6,503 bases of DNA from Planctomycetota bacterium (GTDB lineage Bacteria; Planctomycetota; Phycisphaerae; FEN-1346): the NCBI GenBank assembly GCA_026387055.1, contig JAPLML010000046.1, positions 1 through 6,503 on the forward strand, read 5' to 3'. The notes beneath the pieces were generated by a model. The model did not search any database. It was not told the origin of the DNA and was given only the letters and a program-made list of their open reading frames with translations. The first letter of the stretch is position 1, and every line of letters begins with the position of its first letter. The position numbers and the translations under genes were made by a program. Of this stretch, positions 1 to 5,621 are shown piece after piece.

Positions 1-812
1 CGCCCCGGCGAGACGTACCCCCAGGCGTCGGCCCGGATCTGGGCGCCGATCCACTCCCGGTACGGGTTGTCGCACGTGGCCGACGCGGGCGGCCATATGT
101 CATTCACTAAGTTGCGGTAGGCCACCCGCTCGGCCGTGCAGACGTGGTTGATCGGGATGTTGCTCATCCAGAACTCGGCCACGTTCGCCGGCGTAAAGTC
201 CTTCCCGTAGTTGCGCAGGATGACGTAGCCGGTGGCCGTGTAGTTCGTGTCGTCGTCCTCGACCATGCACGTCATCCCCTCGATGACGGTGCCGGGAGGC
301 GGGGCGTCCTGGTCCTTGAACCAGTTCTCCTCGGCGGCCACCTTCGGGTCGACCTTCATCGACCAGTAGCGCGCCAGGGGCCAGCGGCCCTGGGCCTTGA
401 GGACCCGCTCCATCGAGCGGCGGCGCCTGCCCTCGACGGGCTTGCCCGCCATGCATCCGCCGCAGCGGCCGAGCCACGCGCCATACATCTTGTCGTAGAA
501 CTCGGCATCGGAGAGCCGCGGCGGCCGGATGCCGGGGCGGTTCGTGGGGCGGGCCTTGCGGATCCCCGCCAGGTCGCTCGGCTCCTTGAACTTGTAGCCC
601 CGGCGGATCGGCAGGCGCTGGACCTTGGCGAAGAGGGCCTGCGCCTTCGGCCACAGCGCGAGGTCGTTGTCGAGGTCGGCGGCGGCCAGGCGCTTGAAGT
701 CGCGCTCGACGCCGGCGAGGTCCTTGCCCTCGTCCTCGGCCTGGCGCCGCTCGATCTCGAGATCATGCTTCTTCACGCAAAGCCAGGGTGAGAGAGTCCA
801 GGGCTTGTTCAT
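1..812 (-). CDS. ADP-ribosylglycohydrolase (DraG/ARH) family protein, 3' end beyond window
   Basis: The first 270 codons of a gene that runs off the left edge. It starts at ATG 812, six bases after a GAAAGG ribosome binding site. Family members hydrolyse ADP-ribose linkages, using two metal ions held by Asp and Thr residues. The sequence shows a polar N-terminal region of about 100 residues with no signal peptide. The domain then opens with GAWLGRCGGCMAGKPVEG (residues 111-128), the Gly-rich first helix typical of the family. VEDDDTNYT (184-192) contains the DDT metal-binding motif. INHVCTAERVAYRNLV (221-236) and WIGAQIRADAWGYVSPG (254-270) match the stretches that follow in the long bacterial members. 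The final metal-binding Asp cluster would lie beyond the edge, so catalytic completeness cannot be judged. The substrate is unknown: related bacterial proteins may act on small molecules or glycans rather than on ADP-ribosylated protein. It lies 75 bases after the lipoprotein gene on the same strand and may be co-transcribed. The family call is strong; the function is only general. Confidence 0.88.
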   Translation of the reverse strand, partial: MNKPWTLSPWLCVKKHDLEIERRQAEDEGKDLAGVERDFKRLAAADLDNDLALWPKAQALFAKVQRLPIRRGYKFKEPSDLAGIRKARPTNRPGIRPPRLSDAEFYDKMYGAWLGRCGGCMAGKPVEGRRRRSMERVLKAQGRWPLARYWSMKVDPKVAAEENWFKDQDAPPPGTVIEGMTCMVEDDDTNYTATGYVILRNYGKDFTPANVAEFWMSNIPINHVCTAERVAYRNLVNDIWPPASATCDNPYREWIGAQIRADAWGYVSPG

Positions 813-818
813 GCCATA

Positions 819-824
819 CCTTTC
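819..824 (-). promoter_or_regulatory. Ribosome binding site of the ADP-ribosylglycohydrolase gene
   Basis: On the minus strand GAAAGG precedes ATG 812 with a six-base spacer (GTATGGC region). It is the best Shine-Dalgarno match in the 75-base gap and supports the chosen start. I saw no convincing -35/-10 pair in this gap, which fits read-through from the upstream operon. Confidence 0.5.
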
Positions 825-887
825 GTTCACGCGTTTGCGCAACCCAGAACGCGCCCGGCACGCTGGGCGGCTGAATGGCATCGCGGC

Positions 888-1757
888 TCAGGGCTGCTCA
901 GGTTTATCGATATCTATGACTTTAGCGCCAGGCGGAACGCGGTACTCGAAGACCTTCGGGTTCGGCGCCTTCTCCAGGCTCACGGCGCTCAGTTGGAGAA
1001 CCAGATCGACCTCGCGGTCGCCGTAGAAGCGGGCGCGGTAGACCGTGCAGACGTCGGCGCCGCCGACCCGCCCGTACTTCAGGAGCTCGGCCATGAGGAG
1101 GCACTTGCCGGACTCATCGTACAGGTCCACGCGGGCCGGGCGGAGCGTCGCGCGATCGAACCAGATCCGCCGCGACGGCACGCGGGCAGCGCCCGTCTGG
1201 CGCTCCTCGGACAGGAAGTAGCAGCGGTCCTGGGCCGTGAAGACGGCCGGCTCGCCGGGCTTGAGGTCGATCCGGAACAGGCCGAGGGCCGACATCAGGT
1301 CCTCGGGCGAGACGACGAACCGCCGCTCGCCGGGCCCGCCCCGCGCCCCCACCCAGACGGTGTTCACCTTGGGCCGGATCCAGAGCCAATACGTCTCGGC
1401 GTTCATGCCCGTGACGAAGATCTCCTGCCCCAGGACCTGGCCGTGAAGGTACAGGCGATCGGGCTTGACGACGAAGAGATGCCCATCCAGGTCCTGCTGC
1501 ATGCGGTCGGTCCTGGTATCGATCATCGGGAAGTTCAGGAGGACGGCGGCCCGCGACCAGATGTGCTGGATGGAATCGGCCCAGGCGTTGTGGGCGGCGA
1601 GGACCTTGTCGGGCGAAAGGACCGGCGCGGGCGCGAGCGCCTGGGGCCTGCGGGCGGGGCCGCAGCCTGCGGTAAGGATCGCCGCCAGAGCCATCGCGGC
1701 AAGTCCGCTCTGCGCGGCGGGTCTCCCGACCCGCCGCGCGCAATCGCTTCCCAGCAC
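888..1757 (-). CDS. LolA-like (outer-membrane lipoprotein-sorting fold) lipoprotein
   Basis: A predicted lipoprotein, probably anchored in the membrane facing the periplasm. From GTG 1757 it has 289 residues. Arg residues at 8, 9 and 12 form the n-region, followed by a hydrophobic stretch and the lipobox LTAGC with the lipidated Cys at 32. The mature part reads like the LolA/DUF4292-type half-barrel: an N-terminal helix (DKVLAAHNAWADSIQHIW), then a strand run with GHLFVVKPDRLYLHG, a YWLWIRP strand, and RRIWFDRATLRPARVDLYDESG, the usual 'D..t..p..i.lyd..G' pattern. Such proteins bind lipid or lipoprotein ligands in a cavity; the ligand here is unknown. The start is uncertain. ATG 1694 (residue 22 here) leaves only ten residues before Cys and no positive charge, so I prefer GTG 1757, although neither start has a good ribosome binding site and the extra codons run through a palindrome. 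The gene is 26 bases downstream of the small Cys-pair gene, probably in the same operon. It could be any periplasmic lipoprotein of this fold; true LolA is not claimed. Confidence 0.72.
   Translation of the reverse strand: MLGSDCARRVGRPAAQSGLAAMALAAILTAGCGPARRPQALAPAPVLSPDKVLAAHNAWADSIQHIWSRAAVLLNFPMIDTRTDRMQQDLDGHLFVVKPDRLYLHGQVLGQEIFVTGMNAETYWLWIRPKVNTVWVGARGGPGERRFVVSPEDLMSALGLFRIDLKPGEPAVFTAQDRCYFLSEERQTGAARVPSRRIWFDRATLRPARVDLYDESGKCLLMAELLKYGRVGGADVCTVYRARFYGDREVDLVLQLSAVSLEKAPNPKVFEYRVPPGAKVIDIDKPEQP
1712..1739. repeat. Palindrome A: 12-bp stem, 4-base loop, at the lipoprotein gene start
   Basis: On the plus strand GCGCGGCGGGTC is followed by the loop TCCC and then GACCCGCCGCGC, a perfect 12-bp inverted repeat. 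On the transcribed strand the loop reads GGGA, a GNRA-type tetraloop that caps RNA hairpins stably. The palindrome lies between the upstream stop (1784) and ATG 1694. If translation starts at GTG 1757, it encodes the Arg-rich signal-peptide n-region. Its core, GGGTC-loop-GACCC, is shared with the palindrome at 1778-1797. Confidence 0.85.
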
Positions 1758-1777
1758 GAGTGCACCGGCTCTTGCGC

Positions 1778-1797
1778 GGTGGGTCAGGAGACCCACC
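1778..1797. repeat. Palindrome B: 8-bp stem overlapping a stop codon
   Basis: On the plus strand GGTGGGTC, loop AGGA, then GACCCACC forms a perfect 8-bp stem. The stop codon of the small Cys-pair gene (1784-1786) falls across the left arm and loop, so the last codons of that gene form one arm. The core matches palindrome A, but with the loop sequence in the opposite orientation. The 38 bases between A and B hold the proposed GTG start of the lipoprotein gene. It could act as an RNA hairpin between the two cistrons. Confidence 0.8.
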
Positions 1798-2233
1798 CGT
1801 ACCGCCGCTCGGAGCCTGTCTCGCGCAGGGTGAGCGCCTCGCCCCGCCCGCCGGCGATGCGGCGCGACTCGACGATCTTGAGGCGGCGCTTCCGCATCAG
1901 CACCAGGGCCAGCACGTACCGGAACCGCTGGGCCTGCTCGTCGGGCGAATCGGCGAGGTGCTCGAACAGTTGGAGGAGCCGCCCGAGGTCCACGAGGCGC
2001 GGCCCGCGCTGGGCCGCCGCCTCCGGCTCCGGCACGCGGGCCTTCCAGAAGCTGAAGTACGCGCCGGCGTCGGGCTTCCAGCATCCGGGGCAGAAATCCT
2101 GGCGCGCCAGGTGGTCTTCCTGGGCCGTCTCGACCACGACGGAGTAGTACTCGTCGCCCACACCAAAGACCCGCTCGCACGTGTGACAGTGGCGCGACGA
2201 GGCGCCGATCTTGTACTCGCGATCCAGAGCCAT
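1784..2233 (-). CDS. Small conserved-looking protein with two CxxC pairs (putative zinc ribbon)
   Basis: A 149-residue soluble protein of unknown function. Cys16-x2-Cys19 and Cys48-x2-Cys51 are spaced as in a zinc ribbon, with DEYYSVVVE between them, so this region probably folds around one zinc ion. An aromatic segment (AYFSFWKARVPEPE) follows, then a helical region, QRFRYVLALVLMRKRRLKIVE, whose end is very basic. There is no signal peptide or membrane span. The start at ATG 2233 is supported by GGAAAGG at 2239-2245, five bases upstream. It begins 14 bases after the folate-enzyme stop and ends 26 bases before the lipoprotein start, so operon membership is likely. From memory it resembles small planctomycete proteins of the 'eYYS...VE...WK.RVP...RyvLAlllmRk' pattern; this was not checked. 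It could be a regulator or a scaffold. I give no gene name. Confidence 0.8.
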   Translation of the reverse strand: MALDREYKIGASSRHCHTCERVFGVGDEYYSVVVETAQEDHLARQDFCPGCWKPDAGAYFSFWKARVPEPEAAAQRGPRLVDLGRLLQLFEHLADSPDEQAQRFRYVLALVLMRKRRLKIVESRRIAGGRGEALTLRETGSERRYGWVS

Positions 2234-2238
2234 GTGAG

Positions 2239-2245
2239 CCTTTCC
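2239..2245 (-). promoter_or_regulatory. Ribosome binding site of the Cys-pair gene
   Basis: GGAAAGG on the minus strand, five bases before ATG 2233 and inside the 14-base gap after the folate-enzyme stop. It fixes the start and shows that this cistron has its own initiation site within the operon. Confidence 0.55.
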
Positions 2246-2247
2246 GC

Positions 2248-2880
2248 TTACCGCGTCAGCGCCTTCATCACAACGTCGCGCGTTTCTCGCGCCAGCCGCT
2301 CGGCCTCGGCGACGGCCTGGTCGGCCCGCCCGCGGACGGCGGCGGCATCGGCGGCGTCGCTGTAGCCGCCCAGGTTGACCGCCACGTTGATGCGGGCCGC
2401 CCGGGCGGCGCCGAGGGCCAACTCGGCCGCCACGCCCACGTCGCTCACGAGGTTCGGGTTGGCGATGTCGGCCAGGCGCCGGCCCACAGCCAGCACGCCG
2501 ACGGCAGCGCCGAGGACGCGCTCCACGAGGCCGAGCGACGCCCTGGTCACCTTCAGGATGGCGGCGCCGCGGGCCGCCTTCTCGGCGTCGGTGCCCTTCG
2601 GCAGCTTGTAGGCCGCCATGATCGCCTGGTAGGCCGCCATGTCCTCGTGGGCCATGTCGAGAAGCCCGGCCCGCAGGTCGGCCAGGCGCCGCAGGGCATC
2701 CTGGATCTGGGGCTCGACGGCCTTGAACTTCTCCTTGCCCGCGGTGAAGCCCGCGGCCATGGAGGCCATCGTCGAGGCGAGGGCCGCCGCCATGGCCGCC
2801 ACGCTGCCGCCGCCGGGCGTCGGCCGGGCCGCCGCCGCATCGTCGAGGTACCGCATCAACGGTTCGGTGCGATAATCCAT
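2248..2880 (-). CDS. Cyclodeaminase/cyclohydrolase family protein (FTCD C-terminal domain, FchA-like)
   Basis: A 210-residue, all-helical cytosolic protein of the formiminotransferase-cyclodeaminase C-terminal family. Members act on C1-folates, either deaminating 5-formimino-THF or hydrolysing 5,10-methenyl-THF (FchA). The length matches the stand-alone type. Diagnostic motifs are RPTPGGGSVAA (residues 19-29, the N-terminal glycine loop), DMAAYQAIMAAYKLPK (80-95) and NPNLVSDVGVAAELAL (141-156, the 'N.n..SD..va' signature). All are intact. ATG 2880 is chosen because AGGAG lies five bases upstream and because the family begins close to the RPTPGGGS loop. An in-frame ATG at 2991 would add 37 residues encoded by the tandem repeat and is rejected. 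No histidine-degradation or folate genes are visible nearby, so which of the two activities applies cannot be decided. It appears to head a run with the Cys-pair and lipoprotein genes. The leader carries hairpin repeats next to the ribosome binding site that could affect its translation. Confidence 0.9.
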   Translation of the reverse strand: MDYRTEPLMRYLDDAAAARPTPGGGSVAAMAAALASTMASMAAGFTAGKEKFKAVEPQIQDALRRLADLRAGLLDMAHEDMAAYQAIMAAYKLPKGTDAEKAARGAAILKVTRASLGLVERVLGAAVGVLAVGRRLADIANPNLVSDVGVAAELALGAARAARINVAVNLGGYSDAADAAAVRGRADQAVAEAERLARETRDVVMKALTR

Positions 2881-2884
2881 GAGT

Positions 2885-2890
2885 TCTCCT
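2885..2890 (-). promoter_or_regulatory. Ribosome binding site of the cyclodeaminase-family gene
   Basis: AGGAGA on the minus strand with the spacer ACTC before ATG 2880. It is a near-ideal Shine-Dalgarno and decides this start over the in-frame ATG 2991. The repeat array begins only seven bases upstream of it. Confidence 0.65.
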
Positions 2891-2897
2891 TGTCTCG

Positions 2898-3019
2898 ATG
2901 TCTCCCGCCGCTCCCGCGGCGGGCTCGGATTGCGTTGCAGGTCATGTCTCCCGCCGCTCCCGCGGCGGGCTCGGATGGCGTTGCAAGTCATGTCTCCCCC
3001 CGCTCCCGCGGCGGGCTCG
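2898..3019. repeat. 46-bp tandem direct repeat, 2.65 copies, each with a palindrome
   Basis: Unit 1 is 2898-2943, unit 2 is 2944-2989 (two substitutions), and unit 3 is a partial copy, 2990-3019, with one substitution over 30 bases. Units are adjacent with no spacer, so this is not a CRISPR. Each holds CCCGCCGC, loop TCCC, then GCGGCGGG, an 8-bp stem (one mismatch in unit 3). On the transcribed strand the loop is GGGA, a GNRA tetraloop. The period is not a multiple of three, which argues against coding. The array fills most of the M16-to-cyclodeaminase gap and would form two or three stacked hairpins in the leader of the downstream mRNA. Confidence 0.9.
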
Positions 3020-3065
3020 AACGACGGGGCCAGCATAGACGGACGGGGCGGGCCGGTCAAGTTAT

Positions 3066-3085
3066 CGCCGGCAATGAAGCCGGCG
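3066..3085 (-). terminator. Hairpin just after the M16 stop, possible terminator without a U-tract
   Basis: CGCCGGC, loop TTCATT (minus strand), then GCCGGCG makes a 7-bp perfect stem, 16 bases beyond the M16 stop codon (3102-3104). The following bases are ATAACTTGACC, so there is no run of T. It may act as a 3'-end stabilising hairpin or as an atypical terminator separating the peptidase genes from the cyclodeaminase gene. It may equally be a dispersed palindrome. Confidence 0.4.
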
Positions 3086-3101
3086 GGTGGCATGGCGGCA
3101 T

Positions 3102-4910
3102 CTACCTGCGGATGGCCTCGGCGGCGGCCGGATCGCTTGTGACCACAACGATCACCGGCTTCTTCAGGTACTCGCGGGCCACGCGGCTGACGTCCTCCGG
3201 GCGGACCTGGCGGAGGCGGTTGATCTCGTCGCGCACGAAGCCGTGGCCCAGGCCGAGCGCCTCGTCGATCGCCGACTCGAAGGCCCAGGCGGCCACGGTC
3301 TCGCGGGCGAGCTGCTTGGCGGTGATGACCGTGGCGCGGGCGGGGGCGAGCGCCTCCTCGGTGAACGTCTCGGCGGTCGCCCGCTGCATCGCCGCCTCGA
3401 CGAGGCGGACGACCTCGGCCGCCTTGGCGGGCTGGCACACCGCCATCGCCGCGAAGTACCCCGGCCGCAGGCCCGCCATCGAGAACGCGTGAACCTCGTA
3501 CACGAGGCCCTTGCCGCGCAGCTCCTCGTGCAGCCAGCCGCCCGGCATCTGGTAGCCCGAGACGATCGTGTCGATGATGTCCATCGCGAAGCGGTCGCGC
3601 ATATTATAAATGTCCATCCCTGGATAGGCCACGTAGACGACGGCGGCGCCCTTCTCGGACGGCTTGACGTAGACCTCGCGGGCGGGCGTTGGGCGCGGCG
3701 GGACGTCGGCCGGGAACCCCAGCGCCTTGTTCGGCGGCAGCGTCTCGACGGCCGCCGCGACGTGGTAGGCGGCCTTCACGAGGTCGATGCCGCCGAAGAC
3801 CGCCACCACCAGGTTGTTGCCCGCCACGTACCGCTTGTGCCAGGCGGCAAGGTCCCCGCGGGAGAGCGACTTCACGACCTCCGGCATGCCCTGCACAGGG
3901 AACCGGTAGGGCGAGTCGGGGAAGAAGACGCGGTCGAAGTACAGTGCGGCCTCGCCGTGCGGCGTGTCGGCCATGTGGGCGAGCTCGTCGAGGACAAGCC
4001 CGCGCGTCCGCTCGACCTCGTCGGGCGGAAAGGCCGGCGCCAGCAGGCACTCGGCGGCCAGGTCGAACGTCTTCTCGAAGTCCGGCGCCAGGCACCGGGC
4101 GGAGAGGTAAACGGTGTTGTGTCCGGCGGCGGCGGACATCTCGGCCCCCATCGCGTCGAGCGCCTGGGCGATGTCGGCCGCCTTGTGCTTCGCCGTGCCC
4201 TTGAGGAGGAGCTGCGCCACGAGATTCGAGATGCCGGCGTCCTTTTCGGACTCGACCGACAGCCCGCCGCGCATGACCATCTGGATGCTGACGGTGGTCT
4301 CGCACTCGATCGGGGCGAGGAGCAGCCTTGTGCCGTTGGCGAGGTCCCGCGCGATGACCTCCGGCCGTCGCTTCGCGGCCGCCGGCCCGGCCTCCGGCTT
4401 CGCCGCCGGCTGCTTGGGCATCACGGTGATGACCGTCACGGCCTCGGGCTTCAGGTACGCGGCCGCCACGCGATGGACGTCCTCGGCGGTCACGCGCTGG
4501 ACGCGCTCGACGTAGCGGTCGGAGAAATCGGGGTCGCCGGCCAGGAGGGCGTTGGTGCCCCTGTCGGCGGCGATGGCCTCGCACTCCTGGAGGCCGAAGA
4601 CGTGCGCGGCGATCATCTGGCGCTTGGCGCGAGCGAGTTCCGCGTCGGTCGGCTTCTCGCGGATGACGCGGTTGAGGTGCTCGGTCACCGCCCGCCGCGC
4701 GGCCTCGGTCTTGGCGGGGCCGCTCTGCATGACGACGGCGAAGGACCCGCCGTCGTAGCCGGCGGGGGTGAAGCTGCCGACGCCGATCGAGTCGACCAGC
4801 CCGCGCTTCTCCCTGAGGTCCGCCACGAGCCGCGACGCCCGCCCCTCGCCCAGGATGAAGGCGAGGATGTCGAGCGGATAGAGGTCCGGGTGCGTGAGCT
4901 GCACGGTCGG
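3102..4910 (-). CDS. M16 peptidase, C-terminal part (domain 1b plus inactive second M16 half)
   Basis: This frame holds 602 codons after the break. Residues 1-165 (from PTVQLTHPDLYPLD through GEGRASRLVADLREKRGLV) are the C-terminal lobe of the first M16 unit. Residues 166-184 form an Ala/Pro/Lys-rich linker. From 185 (RPEVIARDLANGTRLLL) a second M16 unit runs to the end. Its active-site position reads NLVAQ (229-233) instead of HxxEH, as in the inactive halves of this family. It keeps the 'PGGWLHEELRGKGLVYEV' stretch, near the Arg/Tyr pair that in this family contacts substrate. GTG 4904 could serve as a start by itself, but there is no ribosome binding site, no signal peptide and no zinc site, so independent function is doubtful. 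It reads best as the downstream fragment of the 5580 gene, ending 221 bases before the cyclodeaminase gene. Confidence 0.85.
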   Translation of the reverse strand, partial: PTVQLTHPDLYPLDILAFILGEGRASRLVADLREKRGLVDSIGVGSFTPAGYDGGSFAVVMQSGPAKTEAARRAVTEHLNRVIREKPTDAELARAKRQMIAAHVFGLQECEAIAADRGTNALLAGDPDFSDRYVERVQRVTAEDVHRVAAAYLKPEAVTVITVMPKQPAAKPEAGPAAAKRRPEVIARDLANGTRLLLAPIECETTVSIQMVMRGGLSVESEKDAGISNLVAQLLLKGTAKHKAADIAQALDAMGAEMSAAAGHNTVYLSARCLAPDFEKTFDLAAECLLAPAFPPDEVERTRGLVLDELAHMADTPHGEAALYFDRVFFPDSPYRFPVQGMPEVVKSLSRGDLAAWHKRYVAGNNLVVAVFGGIDLVKAAYHVAAAVETLPPNKALGFPADVPPRPTPAREVYVKPSEKGAAVVYVAYPGMDIYNMRDRFAMDIIDTIVSGYQMPGGWLHEELRGKGLVYEVHAFSMAGLRPGYFAAMAVCQPAKAAEVVRLVEAAMQRATAETFTEEALAPARATVITAKQLARETVAAWAFESAIDEALGLGHGFVRDEINRLRQVRPEDVSRVAREYLKKPVIVVVTSDPAAAEAIRR

Positions 4911-4928
4911 GGTCCTCGTGCTTCAGCT
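4897..4928. repeat. Imperfect inverted repeat centred on the M16 frame break
   Basis: AGCTGCACG (4897-4905) pairs with CGTG-CTT-CAGCT (4917-4928) apart from a three-base bulge, giving nine base pairs around an 11-base centre that contains the frame break. GGTC also occurs twice there (4905-4908 and 4911-4914). Such arms could have guided a slippage deletion, but a nine-pair imperfect match in GC-rich DNA may be chance. Confidence 0.4.
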
Positions 4929-5580
4929 TGCGCAGGGCGTCGAGGTAGCCGATGACCGGGTAGCGGGCGGGGTGGCTCAGGAAGAAGGTCTCATCGGCGA
5001 GACGCCAGAGCCGATCGTCGGGATTGGCCTCGGCCCGCTCGATTTCGCGCTCGACCACCTGGTGCTCGCGGTCGAAGGCCTTCGGGTCGATGCTTGCGCT
5101 GGTGACGTAGTCGGAAAGGATGTCGATGAGCAGGCCGACGTGCTCGGCGCTCACTTGGCCGTGGTAGCAGACGAGCTGCTTGCTGGTGTGGGCGTTGGTG
5201 TCGGCGCCGATGGCGGCGAGGGCGTCGCGGATCTGGGCCTCGGTGCGCGTAGGCGTGGCGCCGCCGGAGACCACGTGCTCCAAGAGGTGCGAGATGCCGG
5301 AGCCGGCGTAGTCGCCCTCATTCAGGCTGCCCGCCCGGAGGTAGATGCGGAACGCCGCGACGCCGCCGACGTGCTTCTCGCGGACGACGACGCGAAGGCC
5401 GTTCGGCAGCGTGCCGACCCGCTCGACGGCGGGCGCGGCGGGCAGCGCAGCGACCTTGGCGGGCGCGGGGGCCTTGGCGGACTCTCCGGCCGGCCCCGAG
5501 GGCTGCCGCGACTCCATCCACGAACAGCCCGCGGCGGCACCGAGGACCATCAGGACAACGAGAAGCCTGCGGCGTGTCAT
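4912..5580 (-). CDS. M16 peptidase, N-terminal part with signal peptide and zinc site
   Basis: The first 223 codons before the frame break. MTRRRLLVVLMVLGAAAGC is a lipoprotein signal with an Arg-rich n-region and the lipidated Cys at 19. An Ala/Pro-rich spacer follows to about residue 50. The M16 domain begins at VGTLPNGLRVVV. The inverted zinc motif HLLEH is at 98-102, with E101 the catalytic base. E179, in HQVVEREIERAEANPDD, is 77 residues after H102, the spacing expected for the third ligand. HPARYPVIGYLDALRKL (203-219) is the usual continuation. All catalytic residues are therefore present. Past 4912 the same frame stays open to 3604 as Arg/Pro-rich sequence with no M16 character, the typical result of reading GC-rich DNA out of frame. 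The start at ATG 5580 is supported by the Shine-Dalgarno at 5590-5595 and by the signal peptide. The gene lies 41 bases downstream of the M20 gene. Confidence 0.88.
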
Positions 5581-5589
5581 GGTGTGCTG

Positions 5590-5595
5590 CCCTCC
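5590..5595 (-). promoter_or_regulatory. Ribosome binding site of the M16 peptidase gene
   Basis: GGAGGG (inside a longer GGGGGAGGG) on the minus strand, nine bases before ATG 5580. It is strong and well placed, so the translation signals of the broken M16 gene are intact. It lies in the 41-base gap after the M20 stop, consistent with one transcript for both peptidases. Confidence 0.6.
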
Positions 5596-5621
5596 CCCGA
5601 CGTGCGACTGAAACCCGAGCC

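Larger units (their letters stand above)
3102..5580 (-). pseudogene. M16 family zinc metallopeptidase lipoprotein, disrupted by internal deletion and frameshift
   Basis: As a whole, this is a two-domain M16 (pitrilysin/processing-peptidase type) protein. In this family an active first half pairs with an inactive second half to form a clamshell that degrades peptides. Here residues 1-223 read in one frame (5580-4912) and the remaining 602 residues read in a frame shifted by one base from 4910 to the stop at 3102. The step from 'YLDALRKLKHED' to 'PTVQLTHPDLYPLD' skips the segment that normally holds the 'yY.PnN..l.vvGd.d' strand and the interdomain region. The second half of this same protein has about 75 residues between the equivalent points. 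The missing length must be two more than a multiple of three. The untouched zinc site suggests recent loss, or a collapsed assembly. If real, no full product can be made: the first frame continues as nonsense to 3604. Confidence 0.8.

Noticed and set aside
843..869. Possible terminator between the lipoprotein and glycohydrolase genes
   Set aside because: Only competing 5-bp stems (CGCCC/GGGCG and CCCAG/CTGGG), with no T-run. Too weak to call.
888..2180. Full 430-codon open frame as the lipoprotein gene
   Set aside because: Upstream of about 1800 it overlaps the Cys-pair gene in another frame and is Arg/Pro/Gly nonsense. The lipobox near 1664 needs a start close by.
2881..2991. An in-frame ATG at 2991 that would extend the cyclodeaminase-family protein by 37 residues
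   Set aside because: The extension is Arg/Gly/Pro-rich and encoded by the tandem repeat. Its G-rich stretch is only two bases from the ATG, while ATG 2880 has a well-spaced AGGAG and matches the family start.
2898..3019. Possible CRISPR array
   Set aside because: The units are directly adjacent with no variable spacers, and no cas genes are present.
3604..4911. Continuation of the M16 N-terminal frame as a coding tail
   Set aside because: It is Arg/Pro/Gly-rich with no domain, and it overlaps the strongly M16-like frame of the C-terminal half.
3087..4955. Long plus-strand open frame opposite the M16 gene
   Set aside because: Its His/Gly/Arg-rich composition is the mirror of GC-rich codons on the other strand. 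M16 motifs lie on the minus strand, so this is a shadow.
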